Of a DNA stretch of 64,000 bases, positions 1 through 9,756 are shown in pieces. A program made the position numbers and the translations under genes. How positions within the stretch are numbered: position 1 is the first letter of the stretch; the number at the start of each line of letters is the position of its first letter. The DNA lies in NCBI GenBank assembly GCA_024637035.1, contig JAGXFW010000030.1, positions 58,611 through 122,610 on the forward strand, read 5' to 3'. This stretch comes from Actinomycetes bacterium (GTDB lineage: Bacteria > Actinomycetota > Thermoleophilia > RBG-16-64-13). Under the pieces are notes generated by a model. That model was not told where the DNA came from. It saw only the letters and a list, made by a program, of their open reading frames with translations, and made no database searches.

Positions 1-146
1 TCGCAGTTGTGGGCGTCGGGGCTGCTGGCAAGGCCGCAGACCTGGCACGCACGGTGAGCTTCGCCCTCCATGTGACGATGCGCGGCCTCGCGGTCGAAGT
101 CGGAGAGCTTGGCTTGAGCTTCTTCCCACGCGAGTTTCGGGTTCAT
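1..146 (-). CDS. 5' end of an unknown small protein with a cysteine motif (runs off the left edge)
   Basis: Read on the minus strand, an ATG at 146-144 is preceded about 7 bases upstream by a strong AGGAGGTG ribosome site. The 48 visible codons begin MNPKLAWEEAQAKLSDFDRE and end with a CQVCG...HNC cysteine cluster that could bind zinc or another metal. The first 30 residues are charged and probably helical. I do not recognise the family. The gene is divergent from the decayed dehalogenase-like gene that follows, with about 300 bases between them in which I see no gene. The ribosome site and clean frame support it; the rest lies outside the window. Confidence 0.6.
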   Translation of the reverse strand, partial: MNPKLAWEEAQAKLSDFDREAAHRHMEGEAHRACQVCGLASSPDAHNC

Positions 147-443
147 CGACGACACCTCCTTGGGTGGCCGTTGTTCCGGGCCAAGTCAAGTCCGGGCGTC
201 TGGCCCAGGTCGCTTTCGATTATTCGCCTCAAAGACAAAGATACCCAGAAGTGCCGCCGTAGTAGGCCCGGGCGGGACGACGAGTCGACGAACGGTCGGG
301 TCGGTGCGTTCACGGGCGCGGACCGGGCTCCGAGTGGGCCGCGAGGCCGTGTGACCGGGGGGTGTGTCCGAGCCGCCGGCCGCAACCTCCCGACCGGCTC
401 CGGATGTCTTCTGGCTGTCGATGCTCCTACCGGGAGAGGTACT

Positions 444-1010
444 GTGAAGCGTTGGCTGGCCCTGGCCGCTCTGTTTATCATCGGCATCCTTCTTCATACG
501 CTCCTTGGGTTACGCGGCCCGCGCCCAGATCGTCGACAACTACGACGTGCTTGCAACCCTGGTTGCTCGCGACGCCGGCCTGGGCGAGATCGGCCGGCAC
601 AGTCTGCTCATCACCCCGCGCCTCGGCACCCGCGTGCGCTTGGGTTTGGTGACCACCGACCTCCCGCTGGTGGCCCACACGTGGCGGAGCGACGCCTCGG
701 TGCTCGACTTCTGCGCCGTCTGCAAGAAGTGCGCCGACAGCTGCCCCTCGAACTCGATCCCACGGACGACCGTCACATGACCCGCGGGGCTCTGCGCTGG
801 CAGATCGATTCGGAGACGTGCTACCGATCCTGGTGCAGCGCGGGGACGGACTGCGGGGCCTGCATGCGCGTGTGCCCCTACTCTCATCCCGACAACGCGT
901 GGCACAACGTTGTGCGCTGAGCCCACAGGCGTTCGGGAGCGGCTCGCCGAGCGACCCTTTACCTGGATGACGCGTTCTGCGGGCGCCGGCCGCTCCGCGG
1001 CCGGGGCCCC
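444..1010 (+). pseudogene. Decayed reductive-dehalogenase-like iron-sulfur protein (deleted, frameshifted, nonsense)
   Basis: A GTG at 444 with a GGGAGAGG site opens about 20 hydrophobic residues (VKRWLALAALFIIGILLHTL). From about 505 a different frame gives LGYAARAQIV, AGLGEIGRHSLLITP and FCAVCKKCADSCPSNSIP, then stops at 778-780. The first frame takes over with RWQIDSETCYRSW and CGACMRVCPYSHP, meets TGA at 918-920, and after it continues with AHRRSGAARR and LYLDDAFCGRRPL. These blocks match, in order, the C-terminal two-[4Fe-4S] half of reductive-dehalogenase-like corrinoid enzymes. The large central corrinoid-binding part is absent, so an N-terminal membrane segment is fused directly to the C-terminal part. 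At least one frameshift and one in-frame TGA follow. It cannot make an active enzyme. The exact 3' limit is approximate. Confidence 0.72.
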
Positions 1011-1138
1011 GGTGGGTGCCGGAGCGGCGCCGGATCGACCGCGGAGGGTCGTCACCTACCCCGGAGAGTTGACGGGTGTGGGCTGGGGGGATAGCTTTAC
1101 GATGGGCGGCTCCCAGCTGAACGGAAAGGCGGCGCAGT

Positions 1139-3571
1139 ATGAGCGATCCCGGGTCGAGCGGTGGGGAGCGGCGTTCATCGCGCGCGACGCCGATCGGTTT
1201 GGCCCTCGGGCTCGCGGTCATCCTCCTTCTCGCCCTCGGCTACTCCTCGGTGTGGCTCACAGGTCTGGAGCGGGACCGCGCGCGGTCCCGGGTGACCCAG
1301 AATCTGGCGCCGTACGTCAACGGGCTCACGGCGAGTGTGAACACGCGCTTCGCCATGCTGGCGGTTCTGCACGAGTTCGTGACGGTCTCTCTGCCCGAAG
1401 GCCCGGGTCAGGCGCGCTTCGATGCGTTCGCCGCCGGCCTCACGGCGCGGGCTCGCGGGATCCGTGCCGTCCAGGTCGCCCCGGGCGGTGTATTCACGTT
1501 TGTCTACCCCGCCGCGGGCAACATACCGCCGGGTCGCAACCTCTTCGACGACGAACGACCCGAGGTGCAGGCCGATCTCACGCGTGCCCTCGAGAGCGGC
1601 GGCATCATCATCAGCGGCCCCTACGAGCTCACCCAGGGCGGGCTTGGGATGGTCGGCCGGCAGGTGGTACGGACCTCGGACGGGGAGTTCTGGGGGTTCG
1701 TGATCATGGTTCTCGACATCCCGCCAATTTTGACCGATGCGGGGCTCGACTCGGCTCCCGAGGGGCTGCATTTCGCCGTGCGCGACGGCGAAGGGCGTGT
1801 CTTCGCCGGCGACCCCGGCGTCTTCGACGAGTCGCCTGTCGTCTTCGCGAACGCGTTGCCGGACGGCGCCTGGGAGATCGCCGCGGTGCCCGCGGGAGGC
1901 TGGGCCGCCGCCTCGCGCGCGGGGCAGGCTGCACTTTGGGCTGCCGGGGTCGTCATCACCCTCGCGCTGAGTCTGCTGCTCTTCCTCCTGCTGACCCACC
2001 GGCAGCGACTCGCCGAAGAAGTCGAGGCGCAGACGACGCAACTGCGGGAGCAGAGCGGTCTGTTCCAGCGGGTCACCGAGACGAGCCCCGTAGGGATCGT
2101 CGTCACCGGCGTGGACGGACTGATCTCCATGGCGAACGCCGCCGCCGAGGACATCCTGGGTCTTGAGCGCGACTCCGTCAGTCGCCGCACCTACGACGAT
2201 CCCGCCTGGCGGGTGGTAGACGTGTCCGGGGGCCCTTTCCCCACCGAGGAACTCCCGGTGGCACGGGTCTTGGCGACCGGTGCTCCCGTGTTGGACGTGC
2301 AGCACGGCATCGAGTGGCCGGATGGTCGGCGCAGGATCCTCTCCGTCAACGCCGCTCCGCTGCTCGATCCCTCGGGCGAGATCACGGGTGTGGTCACCTC
2401 ATTGCTCGATATCACGCAGCACGAACTGGCGGAACAGACGCTCCGCGCACAGGAGGAGCTGCTTCGCGATATGGGGCGGGCCGCGATGGTGGGTGGGTGG
2501 GAGTTCGACACCACCACCGGCGCCGGGACGTGGACGGAAGAGACGGCGCGCATCCACGACCTCGACCCCGCGGACGAGACCGGAGTGGAACGTGGGCTCA
2601 GCTTCTATGATGGCGAGCACCGGACGAAGATCGAGCAGGCCATAGCGCGGGCCGTGGAGGAGGGCACGGGCTACGAACTCGAGCTGGAGATGGTCTCGGC
2701 CGCGGGCACGCGGAAATGGGTACACACCATCGGGCGCCCCGTGATCGAAGACGGCAAGGTCGTGAGGGTGCGGGGCTCGTTCCAGGACATCACCCGACGT
2801 AAGCAGGCCGAAGAGCAGATACGCACGATGAACCGCACACTGGAGCTGCGGGTACAGCAGCGCACCCAGGATCTGGAGGCCGTCAACCGGGAACTCGAAG
2901 CCTTCAGCTACTCCGTGTCGCACGATCTGCGGGCGCCGCTGAGGGCGATCGATGGCTTCAGCCAGGCGTTGCTCGAAGACTACGAGGGGGCGCTCGACGA
3001 GACGGGCAAGGACCTCCTGCGCCGCGTCCGGGCCGCGGCGGCCCGGATGGCGGAACTCATCGACGACCTCCTGTCTCTCTCTTTCCTCTCTCGCCGGTCG
3101 TTGGATCTTTCGGACGTGGATCTCTCCCACCTCGCCGAAGAGGTGATCGGTGAGGTGCGCCATCGGGAGCCGGAAAGACAGGTGCTCACGATTGTGACGC
3201 CGGGGGCTGTCGCGCGCGCCGACCGGGCTCTCGTGCGGGTGGTGCTCGAGAACCTGCTGGGCAACGCCTTCAAGTTCACCGCTCGTACCGACGAGGCCGT
3301 CGTCGAATTCGGGTTCGAGAAGAGCAAGGGAAAGGTATGGTTCTTCGTGCGTGACAACGGAGCGGGCTTCGATATGAAGTATGTGGACAAGCTCTTCACC
3401 GCGTTCCAGCGATTGCACTCCACCGAGGAGTTCGAGGGTACGGGTATCGGGCTGGCGATCGTGCAGCGCGTCGTCGCCCGGCACGGAGGGTCCGTGCGGT
3501 GCGAGGGCGAGCCCGGGCGCGGGGCCGCGTTCTACTTCACACTCGACCGTGGCGAAAGCGGGGACGGATAG
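1139..3571 (+). CDS. Membrane sensor histidine kinase with CHASE-like sensor and two PAS domains
   Basis: The 810-residue protein has a transmembrane helix at about 20-42, an extracytoplasmic CHASE-like region at about 45-255, a second helix at about 264-287, PAS domains near 305-425 and 440-555, then a coiled linker, a HisKA domain with the phospho-acceptor His near 595 ([10 protein letters not shown]) and an HATPase_c domain ([25 protein letters not shown]). It should autophosphorylate on an external signal and pass phosphate to a response regulator. The next gene, a single-domain receiver starting two bases after the stop, is the obvious partner, and a hybrid kinase overlaps that. The phytochrome-style kinase core is complete. 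The ligand cannot be read from sequence. Confidence 0.9.
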   Translation: MSDPGSSGGERRSSRATPIGLALGLAVILLLALGYSSVWLTGLERDRARSRVTQNLAPYVNGLTASVNTRFAMLAVLHEFVTVSLPEGPGQARFDAFAAGLTARARGIRAVQVAPGGVFTFVYPAAGNIPPGRNLFDDERPEVQADLTRALESGGIIISGPYELTQGGLGMVGRQVVRTSDGEFWGFVIMVLDIPPILTDAGLDSAPEGLHFAVRDGEGRVFAGDPGVFDESPVVFANALPDGAWEIAAVPAGGWAAASRAGQAALWAAGVVITLALSLLLFLLLTHRQRLAEEVEAQTTQLREQSGLFQRVTETSPVGIVVTGVDGLISMANAAAEDILGLERDSVSRRTYDDPAWRVVDVSGGPFPTEELPVARVLATGAPVLDVQHGIEWPDGRRRILSVNAAPLLDPSGEITGVVTSLLDITQHELAEQTLRAQEELLRDMGRAAMVGGWEFDTTTGAGTWTEETARIHDLDPADETGVERGLSFYDGEHRTKIEQAIARAVEEGTGYELELEMVSAAGTRKWVHTIGRPVIEDGKVVRVRGSFQDITRRKQAEEQIRTMNRTLELRVQQRTQDLEAVNRELEAFSYSVSHDLRAPLRAIDGFSQALLEDYEGALDETGKDLLRRVRAAAARMAELIDDLLSLSFLSRRSLDLSDVDLSHLAEEVIGEVRHREPERQVLTIVTPGAVARADRALVRVVLENLLGNAFKFTARTDEAVVEFGFEKSKGKVWFFVRDNGAGFDMKYVDKLFTAFQRLHSTEEFEGTGIGLAIVQRVVARHGGSVRCEGEPGRGAAFYFTLDRGESGDG

Positions 3572-3572
3572 G

Positions 3573-4019
3573 ATGGCCGGAGACGTGATCCTTCTCGTGG
3601 AGGACAACCCCGATGACGTGGAGTTGACGCTCAGAGCATTCAAGAAGAACAACATGCTCAACGATGTGGTCGTGGCTCGCGACGGCGTGGAGGCGCTCGA
3701 CTACCTGTTCGATGCGGGGGCCTGCGAGGGGCGCCACCCCGCGGGCGCGCCGAGCCTGGTGCTGCTGGACCTCAATCTCCCCAAGGTCGGGGGGCTTGAG
3801 GTGCTGCGCCGGATCCGGGCCGACGAGAGGACGAGATTGCTGCCGGTGGTGATACTCACGTCGTCCAAGGAGGAGCGGGACTTGGTCGAGAGCTACAGCC
3901 ACGGCGCCAACAGCTACATCCGCAAGCCCGTCGATTTCGTGGAATTCATCGAGGCGGTCCGCCAGCTCGGTGTGTATTGGCTGCTGCTCAATGAAGTGCC
4001 GCCGACGAAGGTCTCCTGA
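3573..4019 (+). CDS. Single-domain response regulator, Rcp-type
   Basis: The 148-residue protein is one receiver domain without an output domain. Acidic-pocket residues are in [10 protein letters not shown], the phospho-acceptor Asp is at about 66 in LVLLDLNLP, Thr is in VVILTSSKE and Lys in YIRKPVDF. The insertion around residues 48-60 is typical of Rcp-like regulators that pair with phytochrome-type or CHASE/PAS kinases. The ATG lies two bases after the upstream kinase stop, and the TGA overlaps the next ATG (ATGA), so the three genes are probably cotranscribed and translationally coupled. It likely relays phosphate between the two kinases rather than binding DNA. A longer frame exists upstream, but it lies inside the kinase gene. 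Confidence 0.9.
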   Translation: MAGDVILLVEDNPDDVELTLRAFKKNNMLNDVVVARDGVEALDYLFDAGACEGRHPAGAPSLVLLDLNLPKVGGLEVLRRIRADERTRLLPVVILTSSKEERDLVESYSHGANSYIRKPVDFVEFIEAVRQLGVYWLLLNEVPPTKVS

Positions 4020-5944
4020 TGGGGGAGAACGTTCGGATCCTGTTATTGGAGGACTCGGAAGACGACGCCGTGCTCGTGATCAGAGAACTCGTGCGCGGAG
4101 GGTTCTCGGTGGAGTACGAGCGGGTCGAGACGGCCGAGGCGTTCGAGGCGGCGCTGGCTGCAGGCCGGTGGGACGCCGTCATCGTGGATTACGTCCTACC
4201 TCACTTCAGCGGGCTCGAGGCCCTACGGACAACGCGTTCACGTGGGTCGGACATACCGTTCATCATCGTGTCCGGGAAGGTGGGCGAAGACGTGGCGGTC
4301 GAGGCTATGCGAGAAGGTGCGAACGACTACGTCCTCAAGTCCTCGCTCGTCAGACTCGCGCCAGCCGTGGCCCGCGAGATCGCCGAGTTCGATTCCCGCA
4401 GGGGCAGGTCCGCGGCCGAAGCCCTGTCCCGCCTGCAGGCCGCGGCATTGGATTCGGCCGCGAACGCGATCGTCATCACCGACCGGGACGGCACTGTCAG
4501 CTACGTGAACCCGGCCTTCGGTACCCTCACGGGATACGAGGAGACTGAGGCGAGTGGGAAGAACCTGGGCGATCTCGTGAAGTCGGACGTCCATGATCGT
4601 GCGTTCTACGCGAATCTGTGGGAGACCATCCTGGCCGGGCGGGTCTGGAGCGGCGAGATCGTGAATCGCCGGAAGAACGGCCGCCACTACGTCGAGCACC
4701 AGACCATCACACCGGTGAGGGATTCGAGCGGCGAGATCGGGCACTTCGTGGCTATCAAGCAGGATATGACGGACCAGAAGCAGCTGGAGGCCCAGTATCT
4801 CCAGTCTCAGAAGATGGAGACCGTCGGCCGGCTCGCCGGCGGTATCGCCCACGACTTCAACAACCTGCTGACCGTCATCAACGGGACCGTGGACTTGGCG
4901 CTGGGCGGGCTGGACGCCGACGATTCCCTGCATGCGGATTTGCGGGAAGTTCGCCGCGCCGGAGAACGCGCGGCCGCGTTGACCCGGCAACTTCTCGCCT
5001 TCGGCAGGCGCCAGGTCATGCAGCGCGAGCTGTTGGACTTGAACATGATCGTGTCCGACATCCACAGTATGCTCGAGCGATTACTCGGAGAGGATATCGA
5101 CCTGGTGACACGCGCGGCCGACGGTCTTCCCCCGGTCCTGGCCGACGCGAATCAGATCGAGCAGGTGATCGTGAACCTGGTTGTGAACGCCCGTGACGCC
5201 ATGCCGGACGGCGGCACGCTCACCATCGAGACACACACGGTGGAGCTAGCCGAGGACGGCGGCCGGAGCGTCCTGGACGTTCCGGCCGGTCCTTACGTGG
5301 TGCTCGTCGTCCGCGACACCGGCGTGGGGATGGACGACGCGATCCGGGCCCGTGTCTTCGAACCTTTCTTCACGACGAAGCAGAGTGGTGCCGGAACCGG
5401 TCTCGGCCTCGCGACGGTGTATGGGATCGTGAAGCAAAGTGACGGGGGCATCCGCGTGGACAGTGAGCCGGGTGCGGGGACCACGTTAACCGTCTACCTG
5501 CCGTCGGCGGGCGAGGCGGCTCCACAGCACCGGCGTTCGTCATCGCCGGCCGGTACGATGCGGGGCAGCGAGACAGTGCTTGTTGTGGACGACGAACCGG
5601 CCCTCCTGACCGTAGTCTCGCGCACCTTGCGACTCGCGGGCTACGACGTCCTGTCGGCCGCCAACGGGTTCGAGGCCTTGGATATCGTAGAGAATCACAC
5701 GGGCACGGTTCACCTGCTCCTCACCGATATGGCGATGCCGGGTATGGGTGGCGTTGAACTGTCGCGACGTCTTCGGAGTACTCGGCCGGGGATCAAGATC
5801 CTGTTCGCATCCGGATACGCGGACGACGCCTCTTCAGACCATGCGGACGCCGATCTCGGCTTCGAGACCGCGTTCATCGCGAAGCCGTTCGGTGTGGAAG
5901 AGCTTACGCGTACGGTCCGGGAGGTGCTGGACTCGGCGCACTGA
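4019..5944 (+). CDS. Soluble hybrid histidine kinase (receiver-PAS-HisKA-HATPase-receiver)
   Basis: The 641-residue cytoplasmic protein has an N-terminal receiver (EDSEDD, acceptor Asp at about 57 in VIVDYVLP, Lys in YVLKSS), a PAS domain near 140-255, a HisKA domain with His at about 278 (GGIAHDFNNLL), an HATPase_c domain (NLVVNARDAMPDGG, GTGLGLATVYG) and a C-terminal receiver (VLVVDDEPALL, LLLTDMAMPG, IAKPF). There is no membrane segment, so it takes its input from the first receiver or the PAS domain. The start overlaps the stop of the preceding regulator. This is a typical phosphorelay layout, and the final target is not encoded nearby. Confidence 0.92.
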   Translation: MGENVRILLLEDSEDDAVLVIRELVRGGFSVEYERVETAEAFEAALAAGRWDAVIVDYVLPHFSGLEALRTTRSRGSDIPFIIVSGKVGEDVAVEAMREGANDYVLKSSLVRLAPAVAREIAEFDSRRGRSAAEALSRLQAAALDSAANAIVITDRDGTVSYVNPAFGTLTGYEETEASGKNLGDLVKSDVHDRAFYANLWETILAGRVWSGEIVNRRKNGRHYVEHQTITPVRDSSGEIGHFVAIKQDMTDQKQLEAQYLQSQKMETVGRLAGGIAHDFNNLLTVINGTVDLALGGLDADDSLHADLREVRRAGERAAALTRQLLAFGRRQVMQRELLDLNMIVSDIHSMLERLLGEDIDLVTRAADGLPPVLADANQIEQVIVNLVVNARDAMPDGGTLTIETHTVELAEDGGRSVLDVPAGPYVVLVVRDTGVGMDDAIRARVFEPFFTTKQSGAGTGLGLATVYGIVKQSDGGIRVDSEPGAGTTLTVYLPSAGEAAPQHRRSSSPAGTMRGSETVLVVDDEPALLTVVSRTLRLAGYDVLSAANGFEALDIVENHTGTVHLLLTDMAMPGMGGVELSRRLRSTRPGIKILFASGYADDASSDHADADLGFETAFIAKPFGVEELTRTVREVLDSAH

Positions 5945-6135
5945 TCGGGAGCCGGTGCACGTGTGCGGCGCCTGATCGTCTACCGTCCGCCAAGCCCGAC
6001 ATCGCGCGCCCGTACTGTCGCATGGGCCCGATCGGCCGCCGGTTGCTTGTACGATGCCGGCCCCTTTGTACTGTGACGTGTGCTCTGACTGCGTCGCGGT
6101 ATCCACGTGCATCCGTCTTGACCAGCGTGGCGACC

Positions 6136-6183
6136 TTGAGTATCGTGGTAGCGGTCTTACAGAATATGATTCTGTATACAGAA
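6136..6183 (+). promoter_or_regulatory. Promoter and perfect palindromic operator upstream of the first IclR gene
   Basis: A perfect inverted repeat TACAGAAT-ATG-ATTCTGTA occupies 6158-6176 and is followed at once by a third half-site TACAGAA at 6177-6183. A -35-like TTGAGT is at 6136-6141, and with an 18-base spacer the weak -10 CAGAAT (6160-6165) falls inside the palindrome. Overlap of operator and promoter suggests autoregulation by the IclR protein whose gene starts 36 bases downstream. The rest of the 274-base gap after the hybrid kinase shows no gene. Confidence 0.6.
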
Positions 6184-6218
6184 GAATGGTAGGGTAGCTG
6201 CCGGATGGGAACATCGCC

Positions 6219-6962
6219 ATGACCTATGGACGCCAAGTGCCGGCTGTGGAGCAGACCACGCGGGTGCTCTACTTCTTGGCCTCCGCCCCCTCCGGTGCCG
6301 CCACCCTCACCGAGATCTGTCGGGCCGTGGATATCCACCTGAGCAAGGGGCACGCCATCTTGGCGACGCTGCGCTCGGCGGGCCTCGTGGTTCGGCACGA
6401 CCCGGCCAAGACGTACTCCCTCGGGCCCGGCGTCCTCACACTCGCCCGCTCGCTCCTGGACCGCACCGGCCTGGCGACCGCCTCCGAGCCGTACCTCGCC
6501 GGCGTGGCGGCGGCCACCGACTGTACGGCACTGCTCGGTCTGATCACCACCGGCCGCGTGTTCATTGTCGCCCGCCGCGAGGCGCCGGACGCGGCGGTGG
6601 GGGTGACCATCAGGGTTGGCCACCGCTATCCGCTGGGCTGGGGCGCTCATGGCCGGGCTATCGCGGCCTTCCTGCCGCCCGAGCGGCGCGCGGAGGTGCT
6701 GGGTGGCGACCGGTGCCCGGCCGCCGATGCCGACCTCGACGAGGTCCGCCGCCGCGGCTTCGCCGTAGACATCGGGGGTATGCAGGCCGGTGTGAGTGCC
6801 GTGAGCGCGCCCGTGCTTGACGTGCACGGCGAGCCGGCCGCCGCGCTCATCCTGGTCGGCACCTTCCCGGCCGAACTCGCGGACGCCCACGGACGGCGCG
6901 CGGCGGCGGCCGCGCGCGAGATGAGCGCCGCGCTCGCTCCGTACCTGGAGAACAGATCGTGA
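6219..6962 (+). CDS. IclR-family transcriptional regulator
   Basis: The 247-residue protein has an N-terminal winged helix-turn-helix (about 8-70, ATLTEICRAVDIHLSKGHAI followed by a wing ending in YSLGPGV) and a C-terminal IclR effector domain (about 80-240). Family members are repressors or activators of aromatic and organic-acid catabolism that bind a small effector. It precedes the molybdo-enzyme/CoA-ligase cluster on the same strand, with 148 bases between, so it probably controls that cluster and itself through the palindrome upstream. A second IclR gene follows the cluster. The effector is unknown. Confidence 0.9.
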   Translation: MTYGRQVPAVEQTTRVLYFLASAPSGAATLTEICRAVDIHLSKGHAILATLRSAGLVVRHDPAKTYSLGPGVLTLARSLLDRTGLATASEPYLAGVAAATDCTALLGLITTGRVFIVARREAPDAAVGVTIRVGHRYPLGWGAHGRAIAAFLPPERRAEVLGGDRCPAADADLDEVRRRGFAVDIGGMQAGVSAVSAPVLDVHGEPAAALILVGTFPAELADAHGRRAAAAAREMSAALAPYLENRS

Positions 6963-7110
6963 CCCGCGCCCGGAGCCGCGTCACCGCCTGCGGGCCGGCC
7001 CCGGCGACGGTCGGGGGTCTCGCCGCCGCCATCATCGTCCCGGCTGCCACCGTCAGGCGACTTGTCACACCAGCCTCGGGACCCTCGCCCCGTCCCCTCA
7101 GGAGGACTCA

Positions 7111-9291
7111 GTGACCGACTTCACCTACGCCAACACCCCGCTCGAGATGGAGGTCTACGGCTACGATCGCGTGGTCAAGAGCCATTGCCGCGGGTGCCAC
7201 GGCGGCTGCGGCGTGCTCGTGTACGTGAAGGACGGGCGGGTGGAGAAGGTCGCGGGAGACCCCGACTGCCCCATCAACCACGGCACCATGTGCAGCAAGG
7301 GCCTCGCCGCCCCGCAGATCGCGTATCACCCCGACCGGCTCACCCACCCGGTGCGCCGCGTGGGGCCGAAGGCGAGTGGGAAGTGGGAACGCATCACCTG
7401 GGACGAGGCGCTCGACGCCATCGCCGAGCGCATCCTCGCCTACAAGGAGGAGCACGGGGCTGAGTCCGTTGTGATGGGGTACGGCACGGGCCGTGAGAAC
7501 GAGGCCGCCATCTACCGCTTCGCCAACTATCTGGGCAGCCCGAACGTGCTGACCGCGGGCCACTTCTGCTACGGACCCCGCATAGCCACCACGGTGATCA
7601 CCTGCGGCTCGAACCCCATCGCCGACTACGACAACAACCCGGCCTGCATCATGGTGTGGGGCAACAACGTCACCATCAGCAACCCCGACTGCTACAAGGG
7701 CGAGCCCTTCTCGCAGGCCCTGAACGCCGGGGCGAAGTTGATCGTGGTGGATCCCAGGCTCACCCGGCCGGCAGCCCGCGCCGACATCTGGCTGCAATTG
7801 CGTCCCGGCACCGACACGGCTCTCGCCCTGGGTATACTGAACGTGATCGTGGAGGAGGACCTCTACGATCACGACTTCGTGGCGAACCACGTGCACGGTT
7901 GGGAGGAGTTCAAGGCCCGGGTGGCCGAGTACCCGCTGGCGCGAACTGCCGAGATCACCTGGGTGCCGGAAGAGAAGATCGCCGCCGCCGCCCGCCTGTT
8001 CGCCACCACCAAGCCGGGCGTGGTGCAGTGGGGGGTAGCCATAGAGCAGCAGGTCACCTGCGCCGACAACAACCGGGCGCTGCTCGCCCTCATGGGCATC
8101 ACGGGGAACATCGACGTGCCCGGTGGACAGATGCTCTTCCGCCAGCCGCCCGTACGCAACGTGAGTGAGTTCGGGGCGCACAAGGCCCTGCCTCCGGAGC
8201 AGGCCGCCAAGCGCCTGGGCGGCGACCACTTCCGCCTGGCCGGCAACTTCGGCATCATCAACCCGAAATACGTGTGGGACGCCGTGCTCACCGAGGAACC
8301 CTACCCGGTGAAGATGCTCTTCTTCATCAGCTCCAACCCGCTGATGACCCGCGCTAACGCGCGCGAGGTGCACGATGCTCTGGAGAAGGTGGAGTTCATG
8401 GCGGTGGCCGACTTCTTCATCACGCCCACCGCCGAGCTCGCCGACATCGTGCTTCCAGCCGCCACCTGGCTCGAGATGGACTACATCGGCGACTTCTGGA
8501 AGCGTCACGGGTGGATCCTGCCGCGGCGCAAGGTGATCCAGGTGGGAGAGTGTCGTTCCGATCACGAGATGCTGAACGACCTCGCCCACCGAGTGGGCCA
8601 GGGGGAGCATTGGTGGGACGATTTCGAGCAGGGTCTCGACTGGATACTCGAGCCGAGCGGCATCACCTTCCAGGACTTCCTGAAGACCGACCGCATGCGG
8701 GGCGACACCACGTACCGCAAGTACCAGGAGCGGGGCTTCAGCACGCCCACCCGGAAGTTCGAGCTCTATTCCACCAAGCTCGAGGAGTGGGGGTACGATC
8801 CGCTGCCCCAATTCCGCGAGGGGCCGATGAGCCCCGTGAGTCGCCCCGACCTGGCCGAGGGCTTCCCCTACATCCTCATAACCGGCGCCCGCCAGCCCGG
8901 TTTCTTCCACAGCGAGAACCGGCAAGTGCCGGTGCTGCGCGAGTTGCACCCTGACCCTGAGGTGGAGGTGCATCCCGAGACGGCCGCCCGCGAGGGCATC
9001 GCAGACGGCGACTGGGTGGTGATCGAGTCCCCGCGCGGCGCGATCCGCCAGCGGGCCAAGCTGAGCGAGGGGCTCGACCCCCGCGTCGTTTCCGCCCAGC
9101 ATGCTTGGTGGTTCCCCGAGAAACGCGACCCGGGACACGGTTGGGACGAATCGAACGTGAACGTGCTCATCGACAACGACTACTCGAACTGCGACCCGGC
9201 CATGGGCGCTACATCCATCCGCACCTTGCTGTGCCGCATCCGCCCCGAGACCGACGCCGACCGAGAGCGCCTGACGGGGGTGCAGCCGTGA
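7111..9291 (+). CDS. DMSO-reductase-family molybdo/tungsto-enzyme, catalytic subunit
   Basis: This 726-residue protein carries an N-terminal [4Fe-4S] site (Cys 26, 29, 33 and 61: CRGCHGGC and MCSKG) and the bis-pterin binding body of the family (VVMGYGTG, VWGNNVTIS, IVVDPRLTRPAARADIWL, ISSNPLMTRA, DIVLPAATWLEMD), with the C-terminal ITGARQPGFFHSENRQ block. Cys 153 (FCYGPR) is the probable metal ligand. There is no Tat or other signal peptide, so it should be cytoplasmic. The start is GTG behind an AGGAGG site. The next gene, an iron-sulfur subunit, overlaps by GTGA, and a CoA ligase follows. Relatives include PhsA/PsrA, acetylene hydratase and the phenylacetyl-CoA oxidoreductase subunit PadB. 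The CoA ligase makes an aryl-CoA substrate attractive, but the substrate is inference. Confidence 0.88.
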   Translation: MTDFTYANTPLEMEVYGYDRVVKSHCRGCHGGCGVLVYVKDGRVEKVAGDPDCPINHGTMCSKGLAAPQIAYHPDRLTHPVRRVGPKASGKWERITWDEALDAIAERILAYKEEHGAESVVMGYGTGRENEAAIYRFANYLGSPNVLTAGHFCYGPRIATTVITCGSNPIADYDNNPACIMVWGNNVTISNPDCYKGEPFSQALNAGAKLIVVDPRLTRPAARADIWLQLRPGTDTALALGILNVIVEEDLYDHDFVANHVHGWEEFKARVAEYPLARTAEITWVPEEKIAAAARLFATTKPGVVQWGVAIEQQVTCADNNRALLALMGITGNIDVPGGQMLFRQPPVRNVSEFGAHKALPPEQAAKRLGGDHFRLAGNFGIINPKYVWDAVLTEEPYPVKMLFFISSNPLMTRANAREVHDALEKVEFMAVADFFITPTAELADIVLPAATWLEMDYIGDFWKRHGWILPRRKVIQVGECRSDHEMLNDLAHRVGQGEHWWDDFEQGLDWILEPSGITFQDFLKTDRMRGDTTYRKYQERGFSTPTRKFELYSTKLEEWGYDPLPQFREGPMSPVSRPDLAEGFPYILITGARQPGFFHSENRQVPVLRELHPDPEVEVHPETAAREGIADGDWVVIESPRGAIRQRAKLSEGLDPRVVSAQHAWWFPEKRDPGHGWDESNVNVLIDNDYSNCDPAMGATSIRTLLCRIRPETDADRERLTGVQP

Positions 9292-9746
9292 CCCGGTACG
9301 ATCTGGGCATCGACGAGGACCTGTGCTGGGGCTGCAAGACGTGCGAAGTCGCCTGCAAAGGCGAGAACGGCGCCCCTTACGGCATCAAGCTGATCGCGGT
9401 GGGCGAGGACCGGCCCGCCCTGCCCGACGGGAGCACGTCCTTCGTCTTCCGCCTGAGCCGCTGTCGTCACTGCGACGTGCCCGATTGCCTGGAGGCGTGC
9501 AACTTCGATGCTATCGAGCAGCGGCGCGACGGGATCGTGGTGCTCGACCAAGCCATGTGCGGGGGCTGCGAGGCCTGCGTGACCGCCTGCCCATACCGTG
9601 CCATCACCTTCGATCGGAAGAAGAGGGTGGCCATGAAGTGCAACCTGTGTCACCATCGTATCGACCAAGGGCTCCTGCCTGCCTGCGCCGACAATGTTTG
9701 TCCGGCGCACTGCATCCGGCTGGTGGGTGCCTCCGCGAGTTCCTAG
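9288..9746 (+). CDS. Four-cluster ferredoxin-like electron-transfer subunit
   Basis: The 152-residue protein has the cysteine pattern of DmsB/PhsB/PadC subunits: CWGCKTCEVAC, CRHCDVPDCLEAC, CGGCEACVTACP and CNLCHHR...CADNVCPAHC, enough for four [4Fe-4S] clusters. It starts GTGA-overlapping the catalytic subunit and should carry electrons to or from it. No NrfD-type membrane anchor gene follows, so the electron acceptor is not a directly attached quinone module; a soluble ferredoxin or a distant partner is more likely. Length is shorter than DmsB (about 200 residues) but all clusters appear complete. Confidence 0.88.
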   Translation: MTRYDLGIDEDLCWGCKTCEVACKGENGAPYGIKLIAVGEDRPALPDGSTSFVFRLSRCRHCDVPDCLEACNFDAIEQRRDGIVVLDQAMCGGCEACVTACPYRAITFDRKKRVAMKCNLCHHRIDQGLLPACADNVCPAHCIRLVGASASS

Positions 9747-9756
9747 GGGGAGCTAC

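Noticed and set aside
918..920. TGA read as selenocysteine or tryptophan in the dehalogenase-like gene
   Set aside because: TGA is used as a stop in many overlapping genes here, and frame changes elsewhere in the same gene already mark it as decayed.
7108..9138. A 676-codon open frame on the minus strand across the molybdo-enzyme gene
   Set aside because: It is antisense to a gene with clear family motifs, shows no recognisable domains and is a codon-bias shadow of GC-rich sequence.
7111..9291. Naming the molybdo-enzyme acetylene hydratase
   Set aside because: The cysteine spacing is similar, but the residue after the second cluster Cys is His rather than the catalytic Asp and an electron-transfer subunit is present, which a hydratase does not need.
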